DNA from: Sarcocystis neurona
Lineage: Eukaryota; Apicomplexa; Conoidasida; Eucoccidiorida; Sarcocystidae
Assembly: GCA_000727475.1 (NCBI GenBank)
Contig: KL647293.1
Span: 186,001-250,000 of the forward strand
Length of the DNA: 64,000 nucleotides
Direction of reading: 5' to 3'
The first letter of the stretch is position 1, and each line of letters opens with the position of its first letter. The notes beneath the pieces are model-generated. The model was not told where the DNA came from. It saw nothing but the letters and a program-made list of their open reading frames with translations, and did not search any database. Shown here in pieces: positions 25,317 to 37,121 of the stretch. The translations under genes were made by a program, and so were the position numbers.

Positions 25317-25935
25317 CTACCGAGCGATTCCGACTGCTTGAAACAGCACCAACGGCAGGCAACCCCACGCCGCTGCGGAAGCGGCCCACGGGGTTGGAGC
25401 TAAGCCGCTGCACAGCTCTGTGATAACAGAAAAAAAGAAGAGCAGGGGCACCGGCGTCAGCAGCAGTGCTGTTAAAAGCAGTCGAAGGGACCGCCAGATG
25501 CAGCAGTAGGAGTCCGACGCATCACAAGACAAAGGTGTTGCAGCCACAATAACGACAAGAGCAGCAGCAAACTTCAAGCGACGGAGCTGCAGCTGCGACA
25601 GAACCAGACCCTGCAGCAGCCTTAGGAACAAAAACAACACGACAGCGACAGTAGCTACGTGCGCATACACAAACTGGCAGATATACAGATGAGCACCGGC
25701 ATACATGTGTGGGTGCACGCGTGCATTGCTCTACGGTACTGGGGTATTTTGAGACACCGTTGAAAGCGGACGACAGCAGCACATCGGCTTGACCTGGGCT
25801 ATTCACACTGCCACCTATACTTGACCAATACTTCAGCAAAAATCGCATCTGCACAAAGAGGCGGCGAACAGCAGCTGCCCTTCCGCACTTTAGAGCAGCG
25901 CAGGCAAGATACGACGCACAGATCTTTTCAGCTGC
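25317..25935 (-). CDS. Possible membrane-protein exons, minus strand
   Basis: Two blocks. About 25935-25760 reads ICASYLACAALKCGRAA then RFLLKYWSSIGG. About 25590-25400 reads LKFAAALVVIVAATPLSC and LLLTALLLTPVPLLFF, which look like membrane helices. The second block lies in CAG-rich DNA whose reverse strand gives spurious Leu runs, so its hydrophobicity is only partly informative. Exon joins were not established. Confidence 0.33.
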
Positions 25936-26097
25936 ATGCACCCTGCACGATTACGTTTTCATAGGTTAGCAGTACTTGTTGCGTCTGATACTCGCATCTT
26001 ACAGAATAGATATTTCGTTCAACTCAAACCTTAGCAGAAAAAAACTGTTGCAGCGAAATTCGTAAAGACGGACAAGTACAGGGCAGGTTCGTCCCTT

Positions 26098-26330
26098 CTA
26101 TCTTGGGTATTCCTCTGCGCAGTTGCATGCAAACCGCACGGCCTGGGCTATCCGTGGGCGGATTACAGATGGGCAGCGGTTGCCGTGTTCCACCTCGCAT
26201 GTTACCCAGCTACTAAAAAACGGAAAGCAAAAATCTGTATTTTTACATCCACAAACGCGCCACGTTAAGTGCTGCGAGAAAAATTCACCAGCCTCTTCCC
26301 GAGAGTACATCCATACATACGCACGTGTAT
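26098..26330 (-). CDS. Terminal exon of a Cys-rich hypothetical protein
   Basis: The minus frame ends at a stop at 26098 and reads LTWRVCGCKNTDFCFPFF, VTCEVEHGNRCPSVI and VRFACNCAEEYPR. Seven cysteines in about 60 residues suggest an extracytoplasmic disulfide-bonded protein. Like the gene ending at 13732 it finishes with a CxC-type tail, which may point to a shared family, but I cannot align them. Upstream exons not found. Confidence 0.42.
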
Positions 26331-27105
26331 GGATGTGCACGGGAACGTAGAGGCGTACAAAGAACGAACGTCTTCGCTTGAAGAACCCCCTGCTTCGAGC
26401 GACCGTCCATATTGTTCTTTCGTCGATCGACCCGTGTGGCTGCGAGAGATGCCCCGCCTCGTCGCCATCCTGCACCGGGGAAAAAAATCGAACATTGGTT
26501 GCGGGTAGAACAGTTTTCTCATGTGTACTGTTAGACAGAAACACACACATATAATTACAGACGCACGTGTAAATAGGAAAGCAGGAACTACTTCCAGGAT
26601 GCCAATAGTGGTCCGATACGTACTCGTGTTTGTCCACCTATATATATATAGAGAGAGATAGATAGAGAGAGAGACGCACAGAAGTGCGCACCTCCGACGC
26701 AAAGTACGCACGTAAGTGTCGACAACCAAGCAAGTGTATATGAGTTTACGGAGTCTCCCGGATAAACGCAGCCAGAGCGCCAATAACTGCGCCAGTACAG
26801 ACCCTACAGTACAAAGAAACAGAAAAAGAAGGGAGAAGTCACACGGCCGAGCTCCGCCTGACTGCGTCGAGCAGCAGTACACCCTTATGACTGATGACAC
26901 ACGGATATGCATTTTCCCTCGTTATTCGTACATACAATAAAACAAGCGAATAAGCACAAGTTCGTACAGACTTGTCAATGCAGAGTCCCCTCAAGAAAGC
27001 CCCCCACCGAAGTGCTTACGTAGTCCTCGTGTTCTTAGTAGACGGAGAGGCAAGGCAGTCGTCTCTTAAGTATTCAAAGGTGGAGTAAAACAGAAGTCAC
27101 CACAC

Positions 27106-30100
27106 CTATCGTAGGTCAATTGCTAGTAGCTCACTGTCTTTTTCCTTGCCGCACCTATTGAAACTCATCTCTGTTGTGCGTGCCTCTCCTCTGCAGGCGC
27201 GACAACAACACCGCTTCCTCACAGCGCCGTGTCGTTGTCTCTCTCTCTCTCTCGCTGCTCGGTGAACACGTCGTGCTTGTCTGTTTCCGCAGGCGGACAC
27301 TTCAGTTTTTTACAAACCTACCAACGCAGGCCTCTCTCTACGTATTTGCAGACTCCACGCGTGCAGCGTCTGCCTACACACCGGCTTTTTACAGATGCCC
27401 ATCACATATATGCCTGCGTATTGTGGCCGGTGTGGGTGTTCTGTACTGGTGTACAAACGGTAGTTAATATGTCCAGCGGATAAACTCGGAGTTGTACGCC
27501 ACGTGCGTGCGTGCATTCCCGACTTTTTAGCGTCGCACCCACGTTCCTGCGCATCCACACGTGCATTTGTTCATTTTATGACTTTTCGTCACGTGCCTTA
27601 GCCAGTGTGCCTAACCCGCTACCTGGTGCGCTGCAGCAGCAGCAAGCGTCAGCACCGCTGTACAGCAGCAGCCACTCCGGCTGCGCAACAGGTACGAGAT
27701 ACCATGACTGCGTTTTAGCTCTGCTTACCTCGAAGGAGATGCCGAAACGGCGGCAGCCCCTTGGGTCATGCCTCTTCGTATGTAGCGCTCGTTCATTTTC
27801 AGGTGCCGAGCCAGTGGTACAAAGCCGCATATTACCCCGAGCAGCAGGCCAATTCCAGCGCCCACTGAAGGGGAAAGCACCGGCAGATGCAGGCGTGCGC
27901 AGCTTGTAGCAATCCACCAATTCATACACCCACAGAAGCGCGGGGTAGCAACGGAGTCTACGCAGGAACAGCGTCTAGCAGATGCGTGCAATAGAGAAGA
28001 GCAAACAACGCACATAAAAATGCTTCCAGCGTTCAAGTAGAAAACTGTGCCTCTGCTTGCTTGCACGTGTGCAAGGGGAACACGCGCGTGGAGGGGAAAA
28101 CAGCAGATAGCAGCTGTTTGGGTGTCTGTTCACGAGGTGTATGCATTCGGAAACACGGGGGCCAAAGGCGACACGCAGCTTAAGACGCTTGAAGCAGTGC
28201 GTAGTCGCACTGTGGTTCAACGTACATACCTGTAAACAGAGCTTTTCGTAGTCGTGGTAAAACAGATTCATGTATATATCTGTACGCAGATGTACAGCCG
28301 TACACATTGGCGTATGTGGACGTTTACATTTATACATGTGTATACATACATATATTTATATATGTGTATGCGCGGCTACCATAGACCCCCATACACAGAT
28401 GCTCCTCGGGCCGGCAGGGCTGTCGATGCCCAGTGACCAAGGGCGCGAGCGGATGCGCAGCTGACAGCAATTAGAAGGGGCAGCTGAATGGACTGCAGGA
28501 TATCTCTTACACCTGCCTCCTATGTATGCGGCGTGCATCTCCCCAAGAGTGTGTCTGTATCCCTATTCATAATTACTAGTGCACACAGCAATTAACGTAC
28601 ACCTGTGCGCAGAGACGTATCTACATCGGTACTACTATTAAGTACTACCCGTGTGCACTCGTACACCCACATGTACGAGGTGCACGTTTATGCGCCTGCG
28701 TCCACAGAAATGGTCAAAGAAGCTAGCGCTATGTGAAAAGATGGATATTCAGAAAAGTGGGAAGAGACCTTCATCGCAATGATTGAAAGTCTGTGCTCAC
28801 ATCCGATAGGAGCGGCTCCTCCGTTGGTCATCGCGCCGATGACGCCACCTGTCATGACTCCTCCCAGTGCGCCCAACCACGCACCCCTGCAGCACAACAC
28901 TCATAGCAACAGCAGCGACGGCATCAAGGACAAACGCGAGCAGCGACAGATGCAAGGCAACTGATAGCAGCTGCAGAACATGTGCGACGAAAGAGTACGT
29001 ACTCTACACGCAACAGGAGCAGCGCATACTTGCGGCAAGACTGGAACTGTTGCGGCAGCATCACAACAGGCGGATTTGTATCAGCACAAAGCAGTATCAG
29101 CAGCTGAAGGGCAGCAAGGGCAGCATATGTGGATTTGAGCGACAAGTCACAGAAGCTGCAGTACTAACCTGCGATAGAGCGAAGGTCTATCGCAGCACTG
29201 CGAACTTGGAGTAGCAAGAGCGGCATAGGGAAATAACAACGGCCTACAATACGCGTGTGAATTCAGGGGCTTTGGACCAGCAACGATTCTGCGCTTGTGT
29301 CAACATCAGCAGCAGCGAGAGACCTGCCGCAGTATCCGCGGCAGCAGGGGAAGGTTCGTGGTAACAATAGCGGTAGCGACAGTGACTTCTTACAACAGCA
29401 GAAGCGCCGCACCAGCGAGGTGGTGACACAGGATACGGTAATCACAGCAGTGGTGCAGCAGCAAAACCAACGTTGACTGCTCAGCAGTAGCAGCACAGGG
29501 GCAGTAGGACAGGCACGCATCGGGTTGCTGGCGCACTACGTGTGATACATGGACATATACACTATATATACGTATGTAAATGCATACACGTACTTACAAA
29601 TATAACATAAATATGTATGTACCAGCGCAGCCAGTCAAAAACTGCATAATTACACGAGTGTAGATCTGTACATACACACGTCTCCCACTGAGCGGGAGGT
29701 TGTTGGTAGACGTGTTCTGCACAGGTGTGTTACAAAGACGGCCAACATTTCATTCAGAAGTGCAGAGGTACGTCGAGCCTATACACGTAGGAGCGAGTAT
29801 AGATGTATACACACATACACACATTGAAACATAAATGTGTGTTAAGATATATCCGCTTATACATAGGGACTGAGGCATCTACTAATATGCAAGAACATGC
29901 GTACAACTGTGAAGCCTCGCCCCATTCCTTTCCAGCGGGTTGAGAGCGACCGCACGCACTAGACCGGCACGCAGGCCAAGCGCAGCGTTAGGAGGGCTAC
30001 TCCGCAGTAGTCCTCGGCCATTATACATACATATATATATATATACACACACGTACATAGGTAGGTACTGACACACATTGGTGTGTAGTTACGAGTGCAT

Positions 30101-30462
30101 ATGTGTGCTAAAATTACTGTACGCCCCTGTAGACACGGCTGTTTCATCACAAGAACCCACCTGCTTCCAAGCAGCACTAGTGAGGCAGAGAGACACATCA
30201 TTCCGGCAGCGAGACCGAGTGCAGCGCCTACGCAACGGGCCACCAGACCGCCTATCAGAGCTCCTGTTGCTGTTCCTGCTGCACTGGCTCCCAGCAGCCA
30301 GTATCCACCTCCCTTGTAAAAACTCGAAGATCGGAGTCCTTTTGAAAAAAGACCAGCGGTCATAAGCACAGCAACAAGTGTTGCTGCAGAGTACAAAACG
30401 AGAGCAGCTATGGAGGACGCCCACACTGGCCAGCACTCACAAGCATCGAAGCACACGCGCCG
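27106..30462 (-). CDS. Glycine-zipper multipass membrane protein, at least five exons
   Basis: Exons joined by splice sites and phase: 30462-30161, 29155-29030, 28886-28801, 27864-27729, 27680-27623 (or a stop at 27611). The first encodes CFDACECWPVWASSIAALV, two or three hydrophobic helices and Gly/Ala spaced motifs (GALIGGLVARCVGAALGLAAG). Later exons add AALAALQLLILLCAD, GALGGVMTGGVIGAM and GAGIGLLLGVICGF. GxxxG spacing is typical of packed transmembrane helices. A separate hydrophilic terminal exon near 27195-27106 (FNRCGKEKDSELLAIDLR-stop) is probably the cytosolic tail, although its phase does not match the preceding donor as modelled. The first exon starts in phase 0, compatible with the donor at 32026 of the Pro/Ala-rich exon upstream. 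Function unknown. Confidence 0.62.
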
Positions 30463-31887
30463 CTGAAAAAAAACGAACACATGGCAAAAGCAGCATTAGA
30501 GGCATCCAAAGCAGCCTGAAGGAACAGTGGGTGGCAGAATCAGCAGCTGCATCACAACACGTGAATGAAGGGCGAAGCACGAGCTGCAGCAGCAGGAGAG
30601 CGTAAGAGCACCACGAAGATGAAGTGTCCAGTACTGCAGGAGAAAGGTGTGTCCCGGAAGCAGTGGAGGAACAACAAAAGGAAGTTGCGGCTGACGAGAG
30701 AAGCCCCTGGAGCGGGACCAACACGATGAAGCAGCGAGCAAAAGGAGAGTTACAATGTCAGCAGCGTAGCGCGGAAAAAATTACTACAAGTAGTAGCAGT
30801 ATCAGTAGCAGCGTAAGCGGGCTGGTTCAGCAAGCCTCACAGCAGAAAGTGACACGAGCAACACGGACGCAGCAAAGTGCGCCTGGAGTCTGTCGCAGAC
30901 GTGGCACAGAAACCTGAACAGCAGGAGACACAACAGCAGCGCCAGCAAAATCGAGAACGGGGACAGAAGGAACCAGACGCAGCAGCAGCGAACTGTAGGA
31001 GGGGCGTACCATGCAGGGCAGTGACTACAACACATACCATAACAGTGTAAGCATTGACGTATTAGCTACAGCACCACCACCAGTGCAGGAACAACAAAGT
31101 ATAAGTAGCACTGCGATCACGGGGCATCGACATGTCCACACAGCCCACAGCTAAGCCTGCAAACACAATCACTACCCAGTCGCGGAGTCGGGCCTGACTC
31201 AGAACCCTTACGTTGGCGGCAACAGAAGGTCAGGCAGCTTCTAGCATAACAAAAGGAGAACGACCGCAGGATATGCACCGGGTGCACCCCAGCAAACACA
31301 AGAGGAACACAGTAACATCACCAGCTTACAATTAGTCGCACCGGCATTTACACAAGGATGCAGTACGTAACAGGCACGAAAGAGTTTAGTGAATACGGAG
31401 AGAGAGGGAGGGACAAAGAGAAAGTTCCAAAATCGGGCGCAGCGCAGTCTCAACAGGGGAAACAGCGAAACAGAGGCACCGGAGCATACTACGTAGAGAC
31501 AGCGTTAGTAGGGGGTGACGTTGGTAGTTCGTAGACCGCGTGCAACACCACAAAAGGCTGTTCAGGTGCAACAGCAGCGTAGCAATAGCTGAATAATGTT
31601 GGTGGACACACAGAGTAAAGTGATCTTCCGAGTTCAGTTGTCTGCACCGTGTGTACAGCAGTTGCGATGATACACCAACGAATACGCAACTGCAGAACAA
31701 CAAATAATACCCATGCGACAGAGTAACTCTGAAGGGAAAATGTGCCAGCAGCCGCATAGCAGCAGACGTCCAACAGAAGAGTTGCGGGGGAAGAGGTTCA
31801 GCCAAAAAGATAGACGGGCGAACAGATAGCAGCAAAAGTAATGGAGAGAGGGTAAAGACGTCACAACCTACGGCGCTACCCTATCGT
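30463..31887. other. CAG-interspersed stretch, no firm exon
   Basis: Frequent GCAGCA units. Minus frames around 31835-31386 and 30740-30480 are open but Leu/Cys-rich, and the alternative frames are equally open, so I make no call. It is probably an intron between the Pro/Ala-rich exon and the glycine-zipper exons if these are one gene. Confidence 0.45.
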
Positions 31888-32025
31888 TCACCTTAACTCT
31901 GCTCGACTTTGGAAGTCGTTAGAACCATCAGAATGCTTGCCACTTGCGCGAATCCATGAGCACAGTTTTTTGGACCACTTGCTGCGGTTGCACAAAATGT
32001 GTACACACTGCCATTTTCCACTTAC

Positions 32026-33264
32026 ATTACCTCCTCCCGACCGTGGTGTGTAAGGGTGAGCTGCCGGCGTCACGCGGATTCCTCTCTCATACACAGGGGC
32101 GCTGGACGCTTGTGTAGCTGTCTTCACCGCTGGTTCTTCCCCAATCCGCTGCAGCTGCTGTTGTTGTACCCCGTGTTTCTGCACCGGGTGCTGCACTTCT
32201 CGCTGTATCTGGCCTCCCTGTGGCTGTGGCTGATGTTGCTGGGGCAACTCTGTCTGCAAAACAGGTTGTCGCTCTTGCACTGGTCCTTGGTCTGGTAAGG
32301 ACCCGCCTACGGCACCCCCTGTTGCGCCGCGTCCTCTTGGTGTGGGCAACAGAGGAAGTGCACCTATAGCAGACCGCAGCATTTTCTCCTCTGGGATTAC
32401 TACCGTGGGTGTCGCTGCTCCGGATTCTACTGTCGGCGTTAGTGGCACTTCTGCCGGTGAGGGTGCTACTGCCATTGGGGGCTGGCCTGACACTACGCCA
32501 CTGAGCGGTGTACTTCCCCCTCCCCACGCTCCCGTGGGCACTGCTGCTGTAGGCAACGCATTGCCTCCTGTTGCAGCTGGAGCTGCTCGAGCAGACACGG
32601 AAAGCGGCACATTATCTCCCAGCTGCGCAGGCAAAGCTGGTTGAGGGGCTACGACTACTTCTGGTGTCAAACTTGGTGTTGCTGTCGGCACGACGGAGAC
32701 TGCGACTGCCCCTGGAGCTGTGACCGCCACTGGTGTGAGGCTTGCTGGCACCGCACCTGTCCACCCCGTGACTGCTGCTGGTGTTGCTATTGTTGGCGCA
32801 GCGGCAGGTGATGTTTCTGGTGCCGCCGGCGACTGCCCGGATAGTGGCACTGTTGCTGGTGAGGTTGCTTGCGATGCTGCTGCAGGTACTCGAGGTCCCG
32901 GGGCAGCAGGAGAAAACACCGGAACCGGGGCTGAAACAGCAGCTACAGGAGGTGAGGGTACACGAGGTGGTTGTGATGTTGTAGCAGCAGCGGCTGTACC
33001 CGTAAACGAAGGTACCGAAGAATCAGTATCCGCTGTTGCTGCTCTGCTCCGCTCAGACACAGTAAAATCTGCAGCTACAGCTACAGCTAATTCCTTGTCG
33101 CGGAGTTGTGGAAAAGAGTGATACTGTTCCGTGTGGTTGCTGATGGAGTGCAGCTTCATCCACGGTTCTCCCCTCGCCATTTTTGATGCTTCTGCGTTCC
33201 TCTCTGTATCGTACGCTGCTTGTATGTGATTGAGCGGCGCTGCACAGAGGCAATAGCAGTACAC
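32026..33264 (-). CDS. Pro/Ala/Val/Thr-rich low-complexity exon, possible 5' exon of the glycine-zipper gene
   Basis: An open minus frame of 413 codons reaches a good donor (GGTAAT|GTAAGT) at 32026. ATG choices are 33264 and 33180 (MARGEPWMKLHSISNHTEQ). After a normal amino-terminal 60 residues it becomes mucin-like (repeated Ala-Pro-Val-Thr-Ser), then Gln/Pro-rich. Such a region could be an unstructured, O-glycosylated stalk. The donor is phase 0 and the exon at 30462 starts in phase 0, so one gene is possible. Without splicing the frame runs on to 31888. No domain recognised. Confidence 0.6.
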
Positions 33265-33872
33265 AACGCAGACGTGACCAGATTAAAGAGTTGAAGGACA
33301 TGAGGAGCGCCACAGTGATGCCTAAGACATTCGGTTAGTACACGTGTGCACTTGAGTATTTACACTTTCGTGTACAAACATACATGCCCCTATACATATA
33401 TATATATATATGTTCATACATGTATGGTGTCTGCATGTACTTCACTTTCGAGAGGCGTGTAAGATATAGGAGAAACACACATAAATACAGAAGAAAAGTA
33501 CGGCCCACCACCCGTATTGTACTTCTGCACACAGCCCCATGTCCGCGCGCTATTGCTGGTGTATTTCTTTGACGAGGTATGCACGCTGCATAGGACGGGA
33601 CATGCCTTAGTCAGGAAACGGACACATGCGTTAGGAATAGTGCCTGTGTCGTACGTATATACATACGCACATGTTTGAGTGTATATACACATGTGAACAT
33701 GTGGGTGTGACACGTACAACCCCGTCTGTGTCCAACAGGATGTGCACGGCATGCGCACACTCTTTATGTATACATTTGTACATGTGTACGCCCATTCAGA
33801 TATACACACACTCGTATACACGCACGAAGTGTTTTGTATGCACATGTATATACATACACGTCTATAATGCAC
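33265..33872. other. Spacer with TA runs
   Basis: Contains a TATATA run near 33395-33412 and several ACATGTGTAC-like words. No frame has convincing composition. Possible promoter region of the minus-strand gene starting at 33264 or 33180. Confidence 0.5.
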
Positions 33873-34055
33873 AGATGTGTAGATCCCTTTTTTTCAGTGC
33901 TTCGCAGCGCGTTTGTCAGAGACGTGTAGGTCCCTATTCTTCACTGTTTCGCACGGCATATGTCCCAGATGTGTAGATCCCTTTTTTCGCACCGCATGTG
34001 CCACAGATGTGCAGATCCCCTTTTTTTCAGTTTTCCGCACCGCATATGCGGGGCA
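33873..34055. repeat. Degenerate tandem repeat, about 40-50 bp, four copies
   Basis: Four successive units contain a GATGTGTAGATCCC-like core followed by TTTTTTTCAG/TTTTTTCGC and a TTCGCACCGCATATG-like element, at about 33873, 33920, 33968 and 34005. Copies differ by substitutions and length. Confidence 0.8.
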
Positions 34056-34631
34056 TGTCTAAGGCGGTACACTGCCTGCTGAGGATTGGGAGTGCGTGGC
34101 ATAAAGCATCCGCCGGCAAAAGTATCCTAGTTGTTATGGTGAGGTGCACGCAGTATCGGCCGTGGTAGCACGTATACTAAAAGCAGACAGATGTAAAGGA
34201 CTGGTGCTACGACACATGTATACGTATTCACAATGATCGCACAAAAATTCCGTACGCACCACTTCTTTGGCATAAATATTTGTAGTCACGTCCTGGCACA
34301 TGTGGGTGTTGAAATGATGTACGTATCTGGTTGAGTGCGCACCTATCTTGTCGCTTACCAGGAACGCAACTTACGTACGTGTAGGGGGATACAGGGTCTG
34401 TTCACAGGAAGTCTGTCACACCTGTCGCCGGCTGGACCGCTCCTCCTGCCCGTGAAACCAGTGAGGCCACACTAAATCTTTGTTTGGTGCTGCCACTGCT
34501 GTTTGTCGCGCTTGATGTGTACCTTTATGTGTATAATGGGGTTGCGAAGAGTTCCAACGCTACTGTGTTGCTGCTTTTTGTTGCGGGCTAGCGCTCTCTA
34601 ACGCTTTCGTTGCAAAGAATTCTAAAGCAGA
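34056..34631. other. Stretch without a recognisable gene
   Basis: No long frame and no strong repeat. It holds the region downstream of the hypothetical gene that stops at 34632. Confidence 0.5.
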
Positions 34632-35255
34632 TCAATCAACTCTCCCCAATTCTCCTCCTTCTGGAGCTACTTGTGCCTCACCATTATTCCGCATTTCGGG
34701 GGTCGTCTCCAGATTTGAACTGCTGCGTGCTGCCGTGGGAGTATCAATTCGGTCAGGCGACAGAGTAGGTCTTCCTGCGGTGGATCTATACTTGCTGCGG
34801 CTCCTGTACTCGGTGTTGTCAAAGCTGCTGATGATGCTGCGGCTCCTATTACTATTGATGTTGCTGATGCTGACGCTGCCTGTAGCATCAGTGATGCTGC
34901 CATTGCTGCTCCTTCTGTCGTGCGAGGCATGGCTCTGTATCGTTGTCTGGCAGCTTCCCCACAAGATGGGAGACGTCATGGCTACGCTGCATAGCAGCAA
35001 CATTTCCACTGCGCTCCTCCATGGCCGAAGCTGCAAAGCAGTAGCAGCAACAGAACTGTACGCTCTGCCAGTGCGGTGTTGCAGATCATCCAGCGCAACA
35101 TGGGGCGACACAGCGGTATCAGGACTTGAGCAAGGTGACATAGTAGCAGAGAAGGAAGGAGCAGCGGGAGACGAGAAAGAGAAGGAAAAGGAGCAAAGCC
35201 GGGAACAGCAAGGCTGCTGTGCATATTTCCGCCTTTTCTTCGTGAAGCCACTCAT
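34632..35255 (-). CDS. Hypothetical protein, about 207 aa, Ser/Asn/Thr-rich with one hydrophobic segment
   Basis: Open from ATG at 35255 (MSGFTKKRRKYAQQPCC) to a stop at 34632. Basic start, Ser-rich region, one possible membrane helix near the middle (VEMLLLCSVAMTSPILW), an Arg/Ser/Asn-rich part and a hydrophilic tail (PEMRNNGEAQVAPEGG). The tail composition favours this frame over an alternative Ala-rich minus frame covering 34930-34670. The frame stays open upstream to 35480, so the start is uncertain and a spliced upstream exon is possible. No family recognised. Confidence 0.42.
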   Translation of the reverse strand: MSGFTKKRRKYAQQPCCSRLCSFSFSFSSPAAPSFSATMSPCSSPDTAVSPHVALDDLQHRTGRAYSSVAATALQLRPWRSAVEMLLLCSVAMTSPILWGSCQTTIQSHASHDRRSSNGSITDATGSVSISNINSNRSRSIISSFDNTEYRSRSKYRSTAGRPTLSPDRIDTPTAARSSSNLETTPEMRNNGEAQVAPEGGELGRVD

Positions 35256-35407
35256 GTGGATAGTGGTTGGGCATGGCAAACTAGCAGCGAAAGCACGATG
35301 ACCGCAACGGCTGAAGCAGCAGCGGCAGCGGTGGAGGACGCGAATTAAAAAAAAACTGCCGGCAGGACGCGCGCACCAGTGTTCCTCCACTTTCTGGGTA
35401 AAGGTTC

Positions 35408-35640
35408 TTAATGATCCCACACTGATGACGCCATTGCAGCACCGCGGCGGTGCGCGATGCGAACGGCAAAGGCGCACCAATGCAAACTCGAGGCTTCAGA
35501 AGAAGAGGACATAAATATGCGCGGTAGCATGGCAGAAATCCTAAATTTAACGGGCAGCCTTGGAGGAGGCACACACTCTCCTATTCTAGGTGCGGACCAT
35601 AGCGTGCGTGCTACAGCAGGCCAAAGGGTCATCAATTGTC
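35408..35640 (-). CDS. Possible exon, hypothetical
   Basis: Minus frame reads WSAPRIGECVPPPRLPVKF and FMSSSSEASSLHWCAF, ending at a stop at 35408. Composition is protein-like and not driven by CAG. It could be an exon upstream of the 34.6-35.3 kb gene, but I could not match phases. Confidence 0.3.
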
Positions 35641-35799
35641 AACGCAGACCCATGGTACGGGGGTTCTCCTGCAGGGACGTCAGGGAATCCTGCCTCCCTC
35701 CAAGGAAGAAGGACACGTTGTTCAAATATAAAATGTGAGGATGATTCCGCTCGTAATCCTAGTACACAACTAGGTATGCACACACTATGCCATATCCAG

Positions 35800-36576
35800 C
35801 TATGAGCCTATACTGCGGCGGTCATGGGCTACTGTACTCGCATTTAGCGCGTGGGCCTTAAGCGCACGGAAGAAGAGGACGGGGAAGACGCTAAAACGTA
35901 GACCTAAACACTTTCCGAGTTTCCGCTTCACCGTCTGAATCTGTTGGCCGGAAACTTCCAGAATTCTGGACGCACACTTGTCGCTGCTTTGTCGACAATC
36001 AGGCTCCCCTACAGTTGGACAGAGGCTCTGTTCTACGTCTGCTGCTGAAGTGGACGTGGGCTCTGCTGCTGCTGTTGCTGGTGGAAGCGGACTCTCCACT
36101 GCTGCGGCACCAGCAAGTGCCGCGGGTGGTGGCGAACTCTCTGCTGCGGTCGCTACTGTAGATGTTGACTCTCTCGTGAGAGTCACTCTATGATGCCCAC
36201 GCCGCAACTCGACGGCGGCGGAGAGACGCTTGACACGTTTGCACTCAGAGCCCGCTAGCGCTAGTAGGTGCCTCTGAGAAGTGTGCTGGTGCAGCGCACC
36301 TTCCCACAGCTCAACGGCTTGCCGAGCAGCAGCAGCAGCAGCAGGGGCCGCATATTGAATCCTGCATAGGACAGGCGTTACCAGCAACTGCACCGGCAAA
36401 TGAAACTGTGTCGCATGGCGTGAGTCGTTTATGGATGTCGTTGGTGTAACTGCAGTTTCCCTGCTCCATGCAGATGATGCAGCTGCAGCGGTTGGAAGGT
36501 CCTCTTGTTTATCGCCCTTGCTATTCATATCCATAAATACGGTGACATACACTAGCATATCGCGTACTTCGTCCAA
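35800..36576 (-). CDS. Hypothetical Ala-rich protein, 258 aa
   Basis: Single open frame from ATG at 36576 to a stop at 35800; a later ATG (MDMNSKGDKQEDLP) is also plausible. It has an Ala-run region (AAPAAAAAARQAVELWEGA), a basic segment, an Ala/Ser/Thr/Pro-rich acidic part and a basic carboxy end (VKRKLGKCLGL, then FPVLFFRALKAHA). The Ala runs come from GCT/GCA repeats as elsewhere. No domain or targeting signal I can name. Intron positions were not examined in detail. Confidence 0.45.
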   Translation of the reverse strand: MDEVRDMLVYVTVFMDMNSKGDKQEDLPTAAAASSAWSRETAVTPTTSINDSRHATQFHLPVQLLVTPVLCRIQYAAPAAAAAARQAVELWEGALHQHTSQRHLLALAGSECKRVKRLSAAVELRRGHHRVTLTRESTSTVATAAESSPPPAALAGAAAVESPLPPATAAAEPTSTSAADVEQSLCPTVGEPDCRQSSDKCASRILEVSGQQIQTVKRKLGKCLGLRFSVFPVLFFRALKAHALNASTVAHDRRSIGS

Positions 36577-36624
36577 CGCAAATAGCCTTTAATACAGGAC
36601 AGAATTGAAATACCGATAGATTGA

Positions 36625-36909
36625 CTAAATTGAGCAAGAATAAACAGACGATGCCGACGAGCCGATCGTAGAGCCGCGGTCGTGAAGCATACGTAATGTA
36701 TATTCTGTGTATACATGAATATTAAAGGGGACGGCGAGCGTGTTCGAAGGACCTGTGGCTTGCCGCTTGTCTACGTCTCCCCCACGTCGCGACGCACTAT
36801 ACACGACCACCCCGTAGTGCGACAGGGTTAAAAAACGGCGGAAGCAGAAGCGAATTGGATCCGGAGTTACGCAGAAGGCGAAGCTGCCTCCACTTAAAAG
36901 GAAGCGCAC
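36625..36909 (-). CDS. Possible small hypothetical protein or exon
   Basis: Open minus frame of 94 codons beginning MRFLLSGGSFAFCV, with HYGVVVYSASRRGGDVDKR and NTLAVPFNIHVYTEYTLR. Composition is normal. It lies directly upstream of the 35.8-36.6 kb frame and might be its first exon. No family recognised. Confidence 0.3.
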   Translation of the reverse strand: MRFLLSGGSFAFCVTPDPIRFCFRRFLTLSHYGVVVYSASRRGGDVDKRQATGPSNTLAVPFNIHVYTEYTLRMLHDRGSTIGSSASSVYSCSI

Positions 36910-37121
36910 GGGAGACAGGAGAAGCCCTTGCTTAAGTTTGTTGACCTGCTAGTGGAAATAGGGCAGCCCTCCAATTCCTGCGGCCGGCCGTCGTCCTGCA
37001 CGCTATGAGTGCCGCCTTAATTGGTGTTTTCCTTTTCAGCTGCCCCATTAAAAGGTGCTGCTAGACCATGAATGTCACCAGGGCCTCAGCCGACCCTAAC
37101 TGACTGAATCGACGACTTGGC

